5,066 nt of DNA from Actinomycetota bacterium (GTDB taxonomy: Bacteria; Actinomycetota; Thermoleophilia; Solirubrobacterales; Solirubrobacteraceae): assembly GCA_019348435.1 (NCBI GenBank), contig JAHWJM010000224.1:1-5066 (forward strand), read 5' to 3'. How positions within the stretch are numbered: position 1 is the first letter of the stretch; every line of letters begins with the position of its first letter. Made by a program: the position numbers and the translations under genes. The notes below the pieces were generated by a model that was given only the letters and a program-made list of their open reading frames with translations, searched no databases and was not told the DNA's origin. Positions 1 to 4,900 of this stretch are shown in pieces.

Positions 1-315
1 GTCGAGTTCGCCACCGGCGTCGAGTCGTCGGTCGTGCACTACGGCGACATCACGATGACGTTCCTCAACAACCTCTACCGCAACGACCAGCGGGGCACCT
101 CGCTCACGTACGCGTCGGCGGTGGCGGTCGAGGAGAAGTCGGTCATCGACTACAACCGCGGCAACCCCGACGGCGTCCTCGACCCCGGCGAGGTTTCGGC
201 GACAACCGCCCTCGACGGCAGCGCCTACCTGCCGTTCCCGACGGCGGCGGACACCAACGGCAACGGCACGCTCGACCCCGCCGAGGGACAGCTCGTGCTC
301 GATGTCGAGGTCCTC
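1..315 (+). CDS. Fragment of a VWA/solute-binding-type secreted protein, open at both ends
   Basis: The plus-strand frame starting at base 1 has strong G/C third positions and reads as protein. Residues 1-64 resemble, from memory, the solute-binding domain of actinobacterial VWA-type ('Ca-activated chloride channel'-like) extracellular binding proteins: VVHYGDITMTFLNNLYR, then SAVAVEEKSVIDYNRGNP and a DGVLDPGEV segment. In that family I expect a stretch like PLVAIYPKEGTL next. Instead, from about base 196 the frame continues with unfamiliar sequence (SATTALDGSAYLPFP) and an EF-hand-like loop DTNGNGTLDPAE. The fragment has no start (it enters from the left edge) and no stop of its own: at about base 316 it meets antisense hisS, and the frame merely stays open across hisS. 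The family call for residues 1-64 is moderate. The part from 196 to 315 is unassigned and may be a second foreign piece. Confidence 0.5.
178..285 (+). repeat. Two imperfect 15-bp direct repeats encoding EF-hand-like loops
   Basis: Bases 178-192 (ctcgaccccggcgag) and 271-285 (ctcgaccccgccgag) differ at one base. Each encodes the end of an acidic loop: RGNPDGVLDPGE and DTNGNGTLDPAE. The second fits the 12-residue EF-hand spacing, with Asp1, Asn3, Asn5, Gly6, Asp9 and Glu12; the first lacks the acidic residue at position 1. Calcium binding is inference. The repeat could also have served as microhomology for a join between two unrelated coding pieces. Confidence 0.5.
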
Positions 316-334
316 GTCGAGGCCGCGCACGAGC
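291..334. repeat. Inverted repeat at the hisS break (8-bp perfect arms)
   Basis: GCTCGTGC at 291-298 is the exact reverse complement of GCACGAGC at 327-334. Between them lie shorter nested palindromes: CGAGG (306-310), CCTCG (312-316) and CGAGG (318-322). The end of recognisable HisS homology, at base 316, falls inside this structure. Arms of this length are not rare in GC-rich DNA, so its meaning rests on the coincidence with the break. Confidence 0.6.
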
Positions 335-1101
335 GTCGGGTCGACCTCGTAGGCGATCGCCGCGCGATCCAGCAGCTCGCGCACGGCGGCGAAGTGCTCG
401 GCATCCGCGGCATCGAGGTTGTCGAGCAGCAGCGGCGCGTCGCGCATGACCGCCTGCGTTCCGGGATGGTCGGAGTCGAAGGCGCGCAGCGGGTTCAGGT
501 CGATGCGGCTGCGGACGTCCTCCGACAGCTCCCGGGCATGCGCGCGGAGGTGGCCCTGCAGCTGCTCGCGGTAGGCGTGGCGCGCCTCGAGCGTCCCGAG
601 GCTGGCGATCCGCAGGCGCAGCCGCCCCACGTCGAGCTCGGCGAGCAACGTCGCCAGCAGCGCGATGATTTCGGCGTCGACGGCGGGATCATCGGAGCCG
701 ATCGCCTCCGCGCCGATCTGCCAGAACTGGCGAAAGCGCCCGGCCTGCGGCTTCTCCTGGCGAAAGAAGCTCGACAGGTACCAGAGCTTCACGGGCTGGG
801 GCAGCTTGTGCATGCCGTGCTCGGCGTAGGCGCGGCAGATCGGCGCGGTGCCCTCGGGGCGCAGCGTCACCGAGCGCCCGCCGCCGTCGTCGAAGGTGTA
901 CATCTCCTTCTGGACGATGTCCGTCGACGCACCGACGCCGCGCGCGAACACGTCGGTGTACTCGAAGGCGGGTGTCTCGATGCGCCGGAAGCCGGCGCCG
1001 CTGAGGATGCGGCGGGCGGTCGTCTCCAGGCCCGCGCGCGCGTCCGCGTCGTCCGGCAGCACGTCGTACGTGCCGCGCGGAACCTGGAGGCGCTCGCTCA
1101 C
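316..1101 (-). CDS. hisS: Histidine--tRNA ligase, N-terminal 262 residues only (truncated)
   Basis: HisRS charges tRNA-His with histidine in the cytoplasm and is essential. The GTG start at 1101-1099 gives MSERLQVPRGTYDVLPDD, the usual HisRS N-terminus. Class II motif 1 lies near the invariant Pro44 (IETPAFEY). RPEGTAPICR is at 81-90, and motif 2 is at about 112-130 (SFFRQEKPQ, then GRFRQFWQIG) with the catalytic Arg114 and Glu116. The histidine-binding signature begins at 257-262 as LVRGLD, Arg259 matching the essential Arg259 of the E. coli enzyme, but the expected YYxxTVFE does not follow. From base 315 down the frame reads EDLDIEHEL and then unrelated sequence, antisense to the plus-strand fragment, with no stop before the window edge. 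The rest of the histidine A motif, motif 3 and the anticodon-binding domain (about 160 residues of a usual ~420) are missing, so as shown it cannot be active. The start overlaps the stop of the upstream hydrolase as GTGA, implying translational coupling. Confidence 0.9.
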
Positions 1102-1751
1102 CTGAGCAGGTCGGCGAGCTGCAGGACGAAGGGGTTCGACGCCCGCTCGCGGCCGAGCGTCGTGACGCCCATGTGGCCGGGGAAGATGACCGTCTCGTCC
1201 TCGAAGCGCTCGAGCAGGCCCGCGATCGAGCGCATGAGCGTCGGCCCGTCGCCGCCGGACAGGTCCGTCCGCCCCACGGAGTTCTGGAAGAGCACGTCGC
1301 CGGAGAACAGCACGGGCTCGCCGCGCACGGCGTAGGTGACGTGCCCGGGACTGTGGCCCGGGGTGAAGATGACGTCGAACTCCAGCCCCGCGAGTTCGAG
1401 CGTCTCCCCGCCGGCGACGGTGTGCTCGGGATCCCAGGACTCGTACGGCCCGAAGCCCGGCCAGGGGACGAAGGCCATGATGTCCTGCAGCACCGGGACC
1501 TCGAGCTGCGGGCAGTAGACCGGCGCGCCGGTGGCGCGGGCGACGGGGGCTACGGCGCCGACATGGTCGAAGTGGGTGTGCGTCAGCAGGATCGCATCGA
1601 GCGTGACGTCCGCGGCGTCGATCGCCTCGAGCAGGCGCGGCGCCTCCTCCCCCGGATCGACGATCACCGCGTGGTCGCCGCCCTTGCGCCGCACGAGGAA
1701 GCAGTTCTCCTGCACCGCGCCGACGGTGAACATCTCGACGTCCAGCGTCAC
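1098..1751 (-). CDS. MBL-fold metallo-hydrolase, glyoxalase II-like
   Basis: This is a complete 217-residue cytoplasmic hydrolase of the metallo-beta-lactamase fold, in the short glyoxalase II/YcbL-like group, which uses a dinuclear metal centre to hydrolyse thioesters such as S-lactoyl-thiols. The metal-binding set is intact: THTHFDH at 57-63 (His58, His60, Asp62, His63), His133 in TPGHSPGH, Asp152 in LFSGDVLF and His193 in FPGHMG. VGRTDLSGGD at 159-168 is typical of the group. The true substrate cannot be read from the sequence; with no long C-terminal domain it is not a classical GloB. The GTG start at 1751 shares one base with the TAG stop of the preceding membrane protein gene (TAGTG), and its own TGA overlaps the hisS GTG. 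Glyoxalase II-like genes next to hisS are, from memory, common in actinobacteria. No alternative start fits the N-terminal VGAVQENCFLV strand better. Confidence 0.93.
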   Translation of the reverse strand: MTLDVEMFTVGAVQENCFLVRRKGGDHAVIVDPGEEAPRLLEAIDAADVTLDAILLTHTHFDHVGAVAPVARATGAPVYCPQLEVPVLQDIMAFVPWPGFGPYESWDPEHTVAGGETLELAGLEFDVIFTPGHSPGHVTYAVRGEPVLFSGDVLFQNSVGRTDLSGGDGPTLMRSIAGLLERFEDETVIFPGHMGVTTLGRERASNPFVLQLADLLR

Positions 1752-2143
1752 TACTTCACCTTGGGCTTGGGCTTGTCGCTTCCGGCCTTCGCCGCCTCGG
1801 ACTTGACCCTGCGCCTGTAGATGAACTGGTCGGTGTAGTAGCCCAGCGGGATGTAGAAGAGAAACACCATCGCCGTCAGCGAGACCGCTTGCGCAATCGG
1901 CGTCTGGAAGGCGAAGACGAGCAGTACCCCGAAGACGACGGCGGCGAGCGCGGCGCGCGTCGAGGCCGCCTTCCAGGTCGGTGGGCGCATCATGCGCTCG
2001 CGGCGACGTTGCGCGGCAAGCTCCTTCTCGGTCTGCTTGCGCTCCTCGGCGCTCGGCGGGCGGCCCGTGCGGCCGCGCGACTCGATGACTCCGGCGGCGT
2101 TGCCGCGGTGCTTGCTGCGGCGCTTCTTCTTCGTCTGGGCCAT
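1751..2143 (-). CDS. Small basic two-helix membrane protein, conserved hypothetical
   Basis: This is a 130-residue protein of unknown function. Residues 1-60 are highly basic and probably cytoplasmic (KKKRRSKHRG near the start, a Glu/Arg/Lys-rich stretch at about 33-53, then RPPTW). Two membrane segments follow, at about 64-80 (AALAAVVFGVLLVFAF) and 86-103 (AVSLTAMVFLFYIPLGYY). Next come TDQFIYRRRVK and a Lys-rich tail ending KPKPKVK. With both tails positively charged, both termini are likely cytoplasmic. The pattern of a basic head, RPPTW, and PLGYYTDxFIYRRR resembles a small family I associate with Thermoleophilia, which is the main taxonomic hint here. The ATG at 2143 lies six bases after the upstream stop (TAG at 2152-2150), with a poor Shine-Dalgarno match, so it is probably translated by coupling in the same operon. 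Confidence 0.85.
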   Translation of the reverse strand: MAQTKKKRRSKHRGNAAGVIESRGRTGRPPSAEERKQTEKELAAQRRRERMMRPPTWKAASTRAALAAVVFGVLLVFAFQTPIAQAVSLTAMVFLFYIPLGYYTDQFIYRRRVKSEAAKAGSDKPKPKVK

Positions 2144-2149
2144 GGTTGC

Positions 2150-3025
2150 CTACGAGCTTAGACCGTCCTCGAGCGTCCGGCGGTTGGCCACCGACACGTC
2201 GTGCGGAAAGCCGTCGAACGCCGCCCGCGGAGCGAGGCCGACGAGCTCGCAGCGCTCGACGGCGGCGTGCTGCGCGACCGCCGCGACGAGCCGCGCCAGC
2301 GGGATGCGGCGGTGGTCCTCGACGTTCGTCGAGACCTGCGCGACGCGCCGGCCGCCGGCCGTCAGCTCGATCCCGATCGCCCTCACGCCCGGCAGGCCCT
2401 GCGGGCCGCCCTGCCGAATGCGCGCGGCGATCGCGCGCGCGTCCTGCAGCGTCGCGGGCGGCGAGAGCTCGACGTTGAACGCGACGAGCGGGGGGCGTGC
2501 GCCGACGAGCGTCACGCCGGTGCGCGGGTCGGGCTGCCGCGGGCCGAAGTCCGGCTGCAGCTCGCCCTCTGCGATGCGCTCGGCGAGCGTCCTCAGCCCC
2601 CCTCTGCGCAGCTCCGCGCGCGAGCGCCCGCCCGCCAGCCGGCCGTAGAGGAACACGGGCAGGCCGGCGCGCCCGAGCTCCTCACCCGCGACGAGCGCGG
2701 CCGCGCAGGCGGCGCCGCGCCGCGCGTCGTCGAGGTAGACGAGCGGTGCCACGTCGAGTGCGCCGACGTGCGGGTGGCTGCCGCGCTGGGCGCGCAGGTC
2801 GACGAGCCGGGTGCAGGCGCACGCGCCGGCGACGAGGGCGGCGACGAGCGTGTTCGTGCTGCCGGCCAGGGTGTAGACGCTGCGGTGGTGGTCGGCGTCG
2901 GAGTGCACGTCGAGCAGCCGCGCGCCGGTGGAGGCGAAGGCGTCGCCGATCTGCGCGATGACGCCGGCGTCGCGTCCCTCCGAGACGTTGGGGACCGTCA
3001 GGAGGGTCTCGTCGCGCGCGGGCAT
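2150..3025 (-). CDS. Glutamate formiminotransferase-like protein (FTCD N-terminal type)
   Basis: A 291-residue protein from ATG 3025. It matches the formiminotransferase domain that transfers the formimino group of N-formimino-L-glutamate to tetrahydrofolate in histidine breakdown. The N-terminal signature VPNVSEGRD is at 11-19. LLDVHSDADHHRS at 37-49 and GSHPHVGALDVAP at 82-94 include His84, which I equate with the catalytic His82 of the porcine enzyme. LPVFLYG, RAELRRGG, LQPDFGP and PPLVAFNVEL follow in the family order, then VSTNVEDH and a terminal FDGFPHDV. It is a stand-alone transferase, with no cyclodeaminase domain. No hutH/hutU/hutI is visible, so a related one-carbon role remains possible. 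The start at 3025 is preferred because MPARDETLLTVPNVSEG begins right at the domain; starts at 3046 (ATG) and 3121 (GTG) would add Arg/His-rich sequence not typical of the family. No clear ribosome site precedes any of them. Confidence 0.88.
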   Translation of the reverse strand: MPARDETLLTVPNVSEGRDAGVIAQIGDAFASTGARLLDVHSDADHHRSVYTLAGSTNTLVAALVAGACACTRLVDLRAQRGSHPHVGALDVAPLVYLDDARRGAACAAALVAGEELGRAGLPVFLYGRLAGGRSRAELRRGGLRTLAERIAEGELQPDFGPRQPDPRTGVTLVGARPPLVAFNVELSPPATLQDARAIAARIRQGGPQGLPGVRAIGIELTAGGRRVAQVSTNVEDHRRIPLARLVAAVAQHAAVERCELVGLAPRAAFDGFPHDVSVANRRTLEDGLSS

Positions 3026-3167
3026 CGACGGATCACGTTGGCACATGGCGTGACGCCGCGGTCGCCTGGCGCCGCCGCGGCCGCGATGGACGTCGTGACG
3101 CGCTCGGTGCGGATATCGCACCTACCGCGTCACAACCGCGGCGGGGCTCTCGCAGTGCCGCCAGCAC
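3026..3167. other. Intergenic region between aminopeptidase and formiminotransferase
   Basis: These 142 bases are the only sizeable non-coding gap in the minus-strand series and are where a promoter for the formiminotransferase-to-hisS unit would sit. They contain the 17-bp palindrome at 3106-3122. A weak inverted repeat (AGTGC 3154-3158, GCACT 3164-3168) touches the aminopeptidase stop codon; five base pairs with no T-run is too little to call a terminator. A TTGTGA on the minus strand near 3130-3135 could be a -35 box, but I find no convincing -10 at proper spacing. Confidence 0.5.
3106..3122. promoter_or_regulatory. 17-bp palindrome, candidate operator
   Basis: GGTGCG GATAT CGCACC is a perfect 6-bp inverted repeat with a 5-base centre, about 80 bases upstream of the chosen formiminotransferase start. 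The AT-containing centre stands out in GC-rich surroundings, and the size suits a dimeric helix-turn-helix repressor. No regulator gene is in view, and the family of any binding protein cannot be named from this alone. Confidence 0.4.
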
Positions 3168-4118
3168 TCATCCGAGCAGCCAGCGGCCGTCGTCGAGCAC
3201 CTGCGTCTCCCCCACCCACAGCGTCGGCTCGGTGACGACGACGTCGAGGTGGACCGGCACCGTCACCGTCCCGCCGATGCCGGCGCTCGCGCCGAAGGCG
3301 ATGTGCGCCGTGCCGAGGATCTTCTCGTCCTCGAGGATGTTGCCCGTCAGCGTCGCGCGGTCGTTCGTGCCGACGCCGAGCTCGGCGAGGTTGCGCCCCA
3401 GCGGGCCGTGCGCGTCGAGCATCGCGAGGTACCGCGCCGCGTCGTCGCCACTGCCCGCGGCATCGACGAGCCGCCCGTCGCGCACCGTGAGCAGGACCGG
3501 TTGCGCCGTCAACCCGACGAGGCCCAGCGACGAGGTCGCGATCGTGCCGTCACCGCCGAGCGGTGAGACGAAGCCCTCGCCGCACGGCAGGTTGCCGAAC
3601 GCACCCGGCGCCGCCAGATCGCCCTCGTCGGAGATCGCCTCGCGGCCGCTCAGATCGAGCCGCACGTCGGTCCCGCGCGGGCAGGTCATGCGCGCCTCGT
3701 CGGACGCGCTCAGCAGGTCCGCGACGGCGCGACAGCGTGCGGTGAGAACGTCGAAGTCCGTGCTCATGAGCCGGGCCCGTGACGCCGGGCAGCGTCGCGC
3801 CGCGGTCGCGCCGCGACGGCCGAGCTCACAGGCGCGCTTGCGCGCGCTCGTGTGCGACAGCGACGGCAGGCACGGGGCGATGAACACGTCGGCGGCGCCG
3901 AGCGCCGCCGCGACCGGCGCCGGCGGCTCGGTGCCGCGCGCGGGATTCGGCGGCAGGATCGTCAGCACGGCGTCGCCGCCGGCGGCCGACGCCGCCCCCA
4001 GCAGCGCCTCGCCGATCGCTGCGCTGCCGGGATCGGCGACGACCAGCACGGTCTCCCCCGCCCGTACGCGCAGGCAGCGCTCGATGACGGTCGCGACGGC
4101 CTCCTCGAGCTCGCTCAC
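3168..4118 (-). CDS. M29-like metallo-aminopeptidase
   Basis: This 316-residue protein resembles the aminopeptidase T/leucyl aminopeptidase (M29-like) family, metal-dependent cytoplasmic enzymes that remove N-terminal amino acids from peptides. The N-terminus carries the family's LRVRAGETVLVVADP strand (16-30). PSLSHTSARKRACELG sits in the middle, then CPRGTDVRLDLSGR and GNLPCGEGFVSPLGG. The C-terminal part has LTGNILEDEKILGTAHIAFG (about 256-275), followed by VPVHLDVVV. Candidate metal ligands are Glu246, Glu263/Glu265, His272, His290 and Asp292; their exact roles are inferred. Start is the GTG at 4118, 21 bases after the upstream stop, with no clear ribosome site. Oddity: after CELGRRGAT the residues AARRCPASR do not fit the family, where I expect something like LPGVTxxML. 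A perfect 11-bp tandem duplication at 3794-3815 explains the departure, and frame is regained at ARLMSTDFD, so the gene remains open overall. Confidence 0.85.
   Translation of the reverse strand: MSELEEAVATVIERCLRVRAGETVLVVADPGSAAIGEALLGAASAAGGDAVLTILPPNPARGTEPPAPVAAALGAADVFIAPCLPSLSHTSARKRACELGRRGATAARRCPASRARLMSTDFDVLTARCRAVADLLSASDEARMTCPRGTDVRLDLSGREAISDEGDLAAPGAFGNLPCGEGFVSPLGGDGTIATSSLGLVGLTAQPVLLTVRDGRLVDAAGSGDDAARYLAMLDAHGPLGRNLAELGVGTNDRATLTGNILEDEKILGTAHIAFGASAGIGGTVTVPVHLDVVVTEPTLWVGETQVLDDGRWLLG
3794..3815. repeat. Perfect 11-bp tandem duplication inside the aminopeptidase gene
   Basis: gtcgcgccgcg occurs twice head to tail (3794-3804 and 3805-3815, plus strand). Eleven is not a multiple of three. 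Reading the minus strand with only one copy gives CELGRRGATLPGVTG, which matches the family; with both copies the frame changes to CELGRRGATAARRCPASR. Confidence 0.85.
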
Positions 4119-4139
4119 GGCGCTGAGACGGGCGCTCGG

Positions 4140-4664
4140 CTAGCCGCCGGCGAGCACCCCGACCTTGATGCGGCCCTCGGTGTTCAGCCGCGTCAGCTGC
4201 GCCGATACGGTCGCGATGCAGCTCTCCGCACCCTGGACCGGAAGCTTGATCGGCCGGGTGTTGGGAGTCTGCGCCTCGTAGCGCCCTTGACCGACGTACG
4301 CCTTGCGGTCCTTGTAGCAGCCCAGCTGCCAGGTGACCCAGACGACCTGCTTGGGAGCCGAGCTGACGCGAACCCGCACCGCCGAAGGCGAGACGATCGT
4401 CCCCCGCGCCTGCGCGACGGCGAGGCGGCCCTCACGACGGGCCTCGTCGACCAGGCCGGTGCGGACCCGCGGCGCCTCCCTGCGCGGCCGCGTGTCGGCG
4501 CCGGGCAACCGCGAGCGGTCGCCCTCGGCAAACCCGCGTGCCGCATCGGAGCCGTCGTCGCCGCCTCCGCCGCCAACGTCGTCGTCACCGCCGCCGGTGA
4601 GGACGACGACGATCTCGGGCAGCAGCAGCCCCAGGTCGCGGCTCATCGACATCTCGCCGCTCAT
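4140..4664 (-). CDS. In-frame fusion: NuoN start joined to an unidentified secreted/lipoprotein-like protein
   Basis: The open frame from ATG 4664 to TAG 4140 gives 174 residues. Residues 1 to about 23 (MSGEMSMSRDLGLLLPEI, then VVVLTG) look like the start of NuoN. From about residue 24 the sequence turns into GGGDDDVGGGGGDDGSD, an acidic/glycine linker typical of the stretch after the lipobox cysteine (LTGCGGDDD) of actinobacterial lipoproteins, but the cysteine is absent. The C-terminal domain (about 90-174) looks like a small beta-rich exported domain with two cysteines, Cys116 (WQLGCYKD) and Cys149 (ESCIATV), that could form a disulfide. Its function is unknown. The C-terminal part precedes the aminopeptidase by 21 bases and probably belonged to the same stretch of chromosome. 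As written, the product lacks both a whole NuoN and a usable lipoprotein signal. A GTG-started reading from 4799 is not credible, because it runs out of frame through nuoM. Confidence 0.6.
   Translation of the reverse strand: MSGEMSMSRDLGLLLPEIVVVLTGGGDDDVGGGGGDDGSDAARGFAEGDRSRLPGADTRPRREAPRVRTGLVDEARREGRLAVAQARGTIVSPSAVRVRVSSAPKQVVWVTWQLGCYKDRKAYVGQGRYEAQTPNTRPIKLPVQGAESCIATVSAQLTRLNTEGRIKVGVLAGG
4577..4608. repeat. Strong hairpin at the nuoN/lipoprotein join
   Basis: Bases 4577-4589 pair with 4596-4608 at 12 of 13 positions (single G/G mismatch at 4584/4601) around the 6-base loop gccgcc. The point at which NuoN-like sequence gives way to the Gly/Asp linker (about 4590-4602) lies at the loop and upper stem. 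The repeat is partly made by the valine and aspartate codon runs (GTC and GAC), so low-complexity coding contributes. Confidence 0.75.
4596..4664 (-). pseudogene. nuoN: NADH-quinone oxidoreductase subunit N, first ~23 codons only
   Basis: NuoN is a large (about 480-500 residue) antiporter-like membrane subunit of respiratory complex I. Only its start is here: MSGEMSMSRDLGLLLPEI followed by VVVLTG, the beginning of the first transmembrane helix. Identification rests on the LLLPEIVV-type start and on position: its ATG overlaps the TGA of the nuoM tail as ATGA, the standard nuoM-nuoN arrangement. After Gly24 the helix is abandoned for Gly/Asp-rich sequence, and more than 95% of the gene is missing. 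Confidence 0.65.
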
Positions 4665-4810
4665 GAGCCGATCGCCGCCGTCGCCCGCTGGATCGAGTCG
4701 AGCAGCCAGCGCGGCGCGACCCCGATCGCCACCGTCAGCAGCAGCAGCGGGACGATCGCCCACGCCTCGCGGGCGGAGAGATCGGGCAGCCGCCGCCACC
4801 GCTCGGCCAT
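4661..4810 (-). pseudogene. nuoM: NADH-quinone oxidoreductase subunit M, last 49 codons only
   Basis: NuoM is an antiporter-like membrane subunit of complex I, usually about 500 residues. What remains is MAERWRRLPDLSAREAWAI, the final membrane helix (VPLLLLTVAIGVAP) and the tail RWLLDSIQRATAAIGS, ending at TGA 4663-4661. The LSxREAWAIVPLLLLxVxxGVxPRxLLD pattern is characteristic of NuoM C-termini, and the immediately overlapping NuoN start supports it. The open frame continues upstream without a break into the ABC permease start at 4891, so the written ORF is a 76-residue fusion. The ATG at 4810 could start a 49-residue peptide, but no ribosome site is seen before it. Confidence 0.7.
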
Positions 4811-4823
4811 GGGGACCGAGCGG
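4799..4823. repeat. Hairpin at the permease/nuoM join (8-bp perfect arms)
   Basis: CCGCTCGG at 4799-4806 is the exact reverse complement of CCGAGCGG at 4816-4823, with a 9-base loop at 4807-4815. The change from permease-like to NuoM-like coding, at about 4810/4811, is inside the loop. Confidence 0.7.
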
Positions 4824-4891
4824 CGGACGCGCGTTTGGCTGGCGGTGGTGCGGCTCGCTTTCGGTGCAGACGGCTGGTGAGTCGTCGCCAT
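4811..4891 (-). pseudogene. Start of an ABC sugar transporter gene, probably permease (27 codons)
   Basis: The ATG at 4891 lies six bases after the stop of the solute-binding protein gene, with an AGGAA ribosome site at 4899-4895, so this is a real gene start. The 27 residues MATTHQPSAPKASRTTASQ, then TRVRRSVP, form a Ser/Thr/Ala/Arg-rich tail like the cytoplasmic N-terminus of ABC sugar permeases. No membrane helix of the permease follows; NuoM sequence begins instead. Identification as permease rather than ATPase rests on the tail composition and gene order. Confidence 0.5.
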
Positions 4892-4900
4892 GGGTTCCTA
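4892..4900 (-). promoter_or_regulatory. Ribosome binding site for the gene starting at 4891
   Basis: The minus-strand bases TAGGAACCC join the stop codon of the binding-protein gene to the next ATG. AGGAA lies three bases before the ATG and overlaps the TAG stop, indicating coupled translation. It is the clearest Shine-Dalgarno match in the window. Confidence 0.55.

Noticed and set aside
34..1335. Long plus-strand open frame of 433 residues across the left third
   Set aside because: Only the first ~315 bases read as protein. The rest is the antisense of hisS and the end of the MBL hydrolase, open because GC-rich codons rarely give stops.
3026..3121. Longer formiminotransferase start at GTG 3121 or ATG 3046
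   Set aside because: The extra residues are Arg/His-rich and unlike the family; the domain signature begins just after the ATG at 3025.
3154..3168. Possible terminator hairpin after the aminopeptidase
   Set aside because: Only five base pairs, no T-run, and it overlaps the stop codon.
2201..3235. Plus-strand open frame of 344 residues opposite the formiminotransferase
   Set aside because: Arg/Ala/Gly-rich antisense shadow of a clearly recognisable minus-strand enzyme; no domain of its own.
4665..4799. Extension of the lipoprotein-like frame upstream to GTG 4799
   Set aside because: It runs out of frame through the nuoM tail and has Arg/Ala-rich shadow composition; the nuoN ATG at 4664 with its ATGA overlap is the natural start.
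3232..4880. Plus-strand open frames opposite the aminopeptidase and the nuo fragments
   Set aside because: Composition is typical of antisense to GC-rich genes, and the opposite strand carries conserved motifs throughout.
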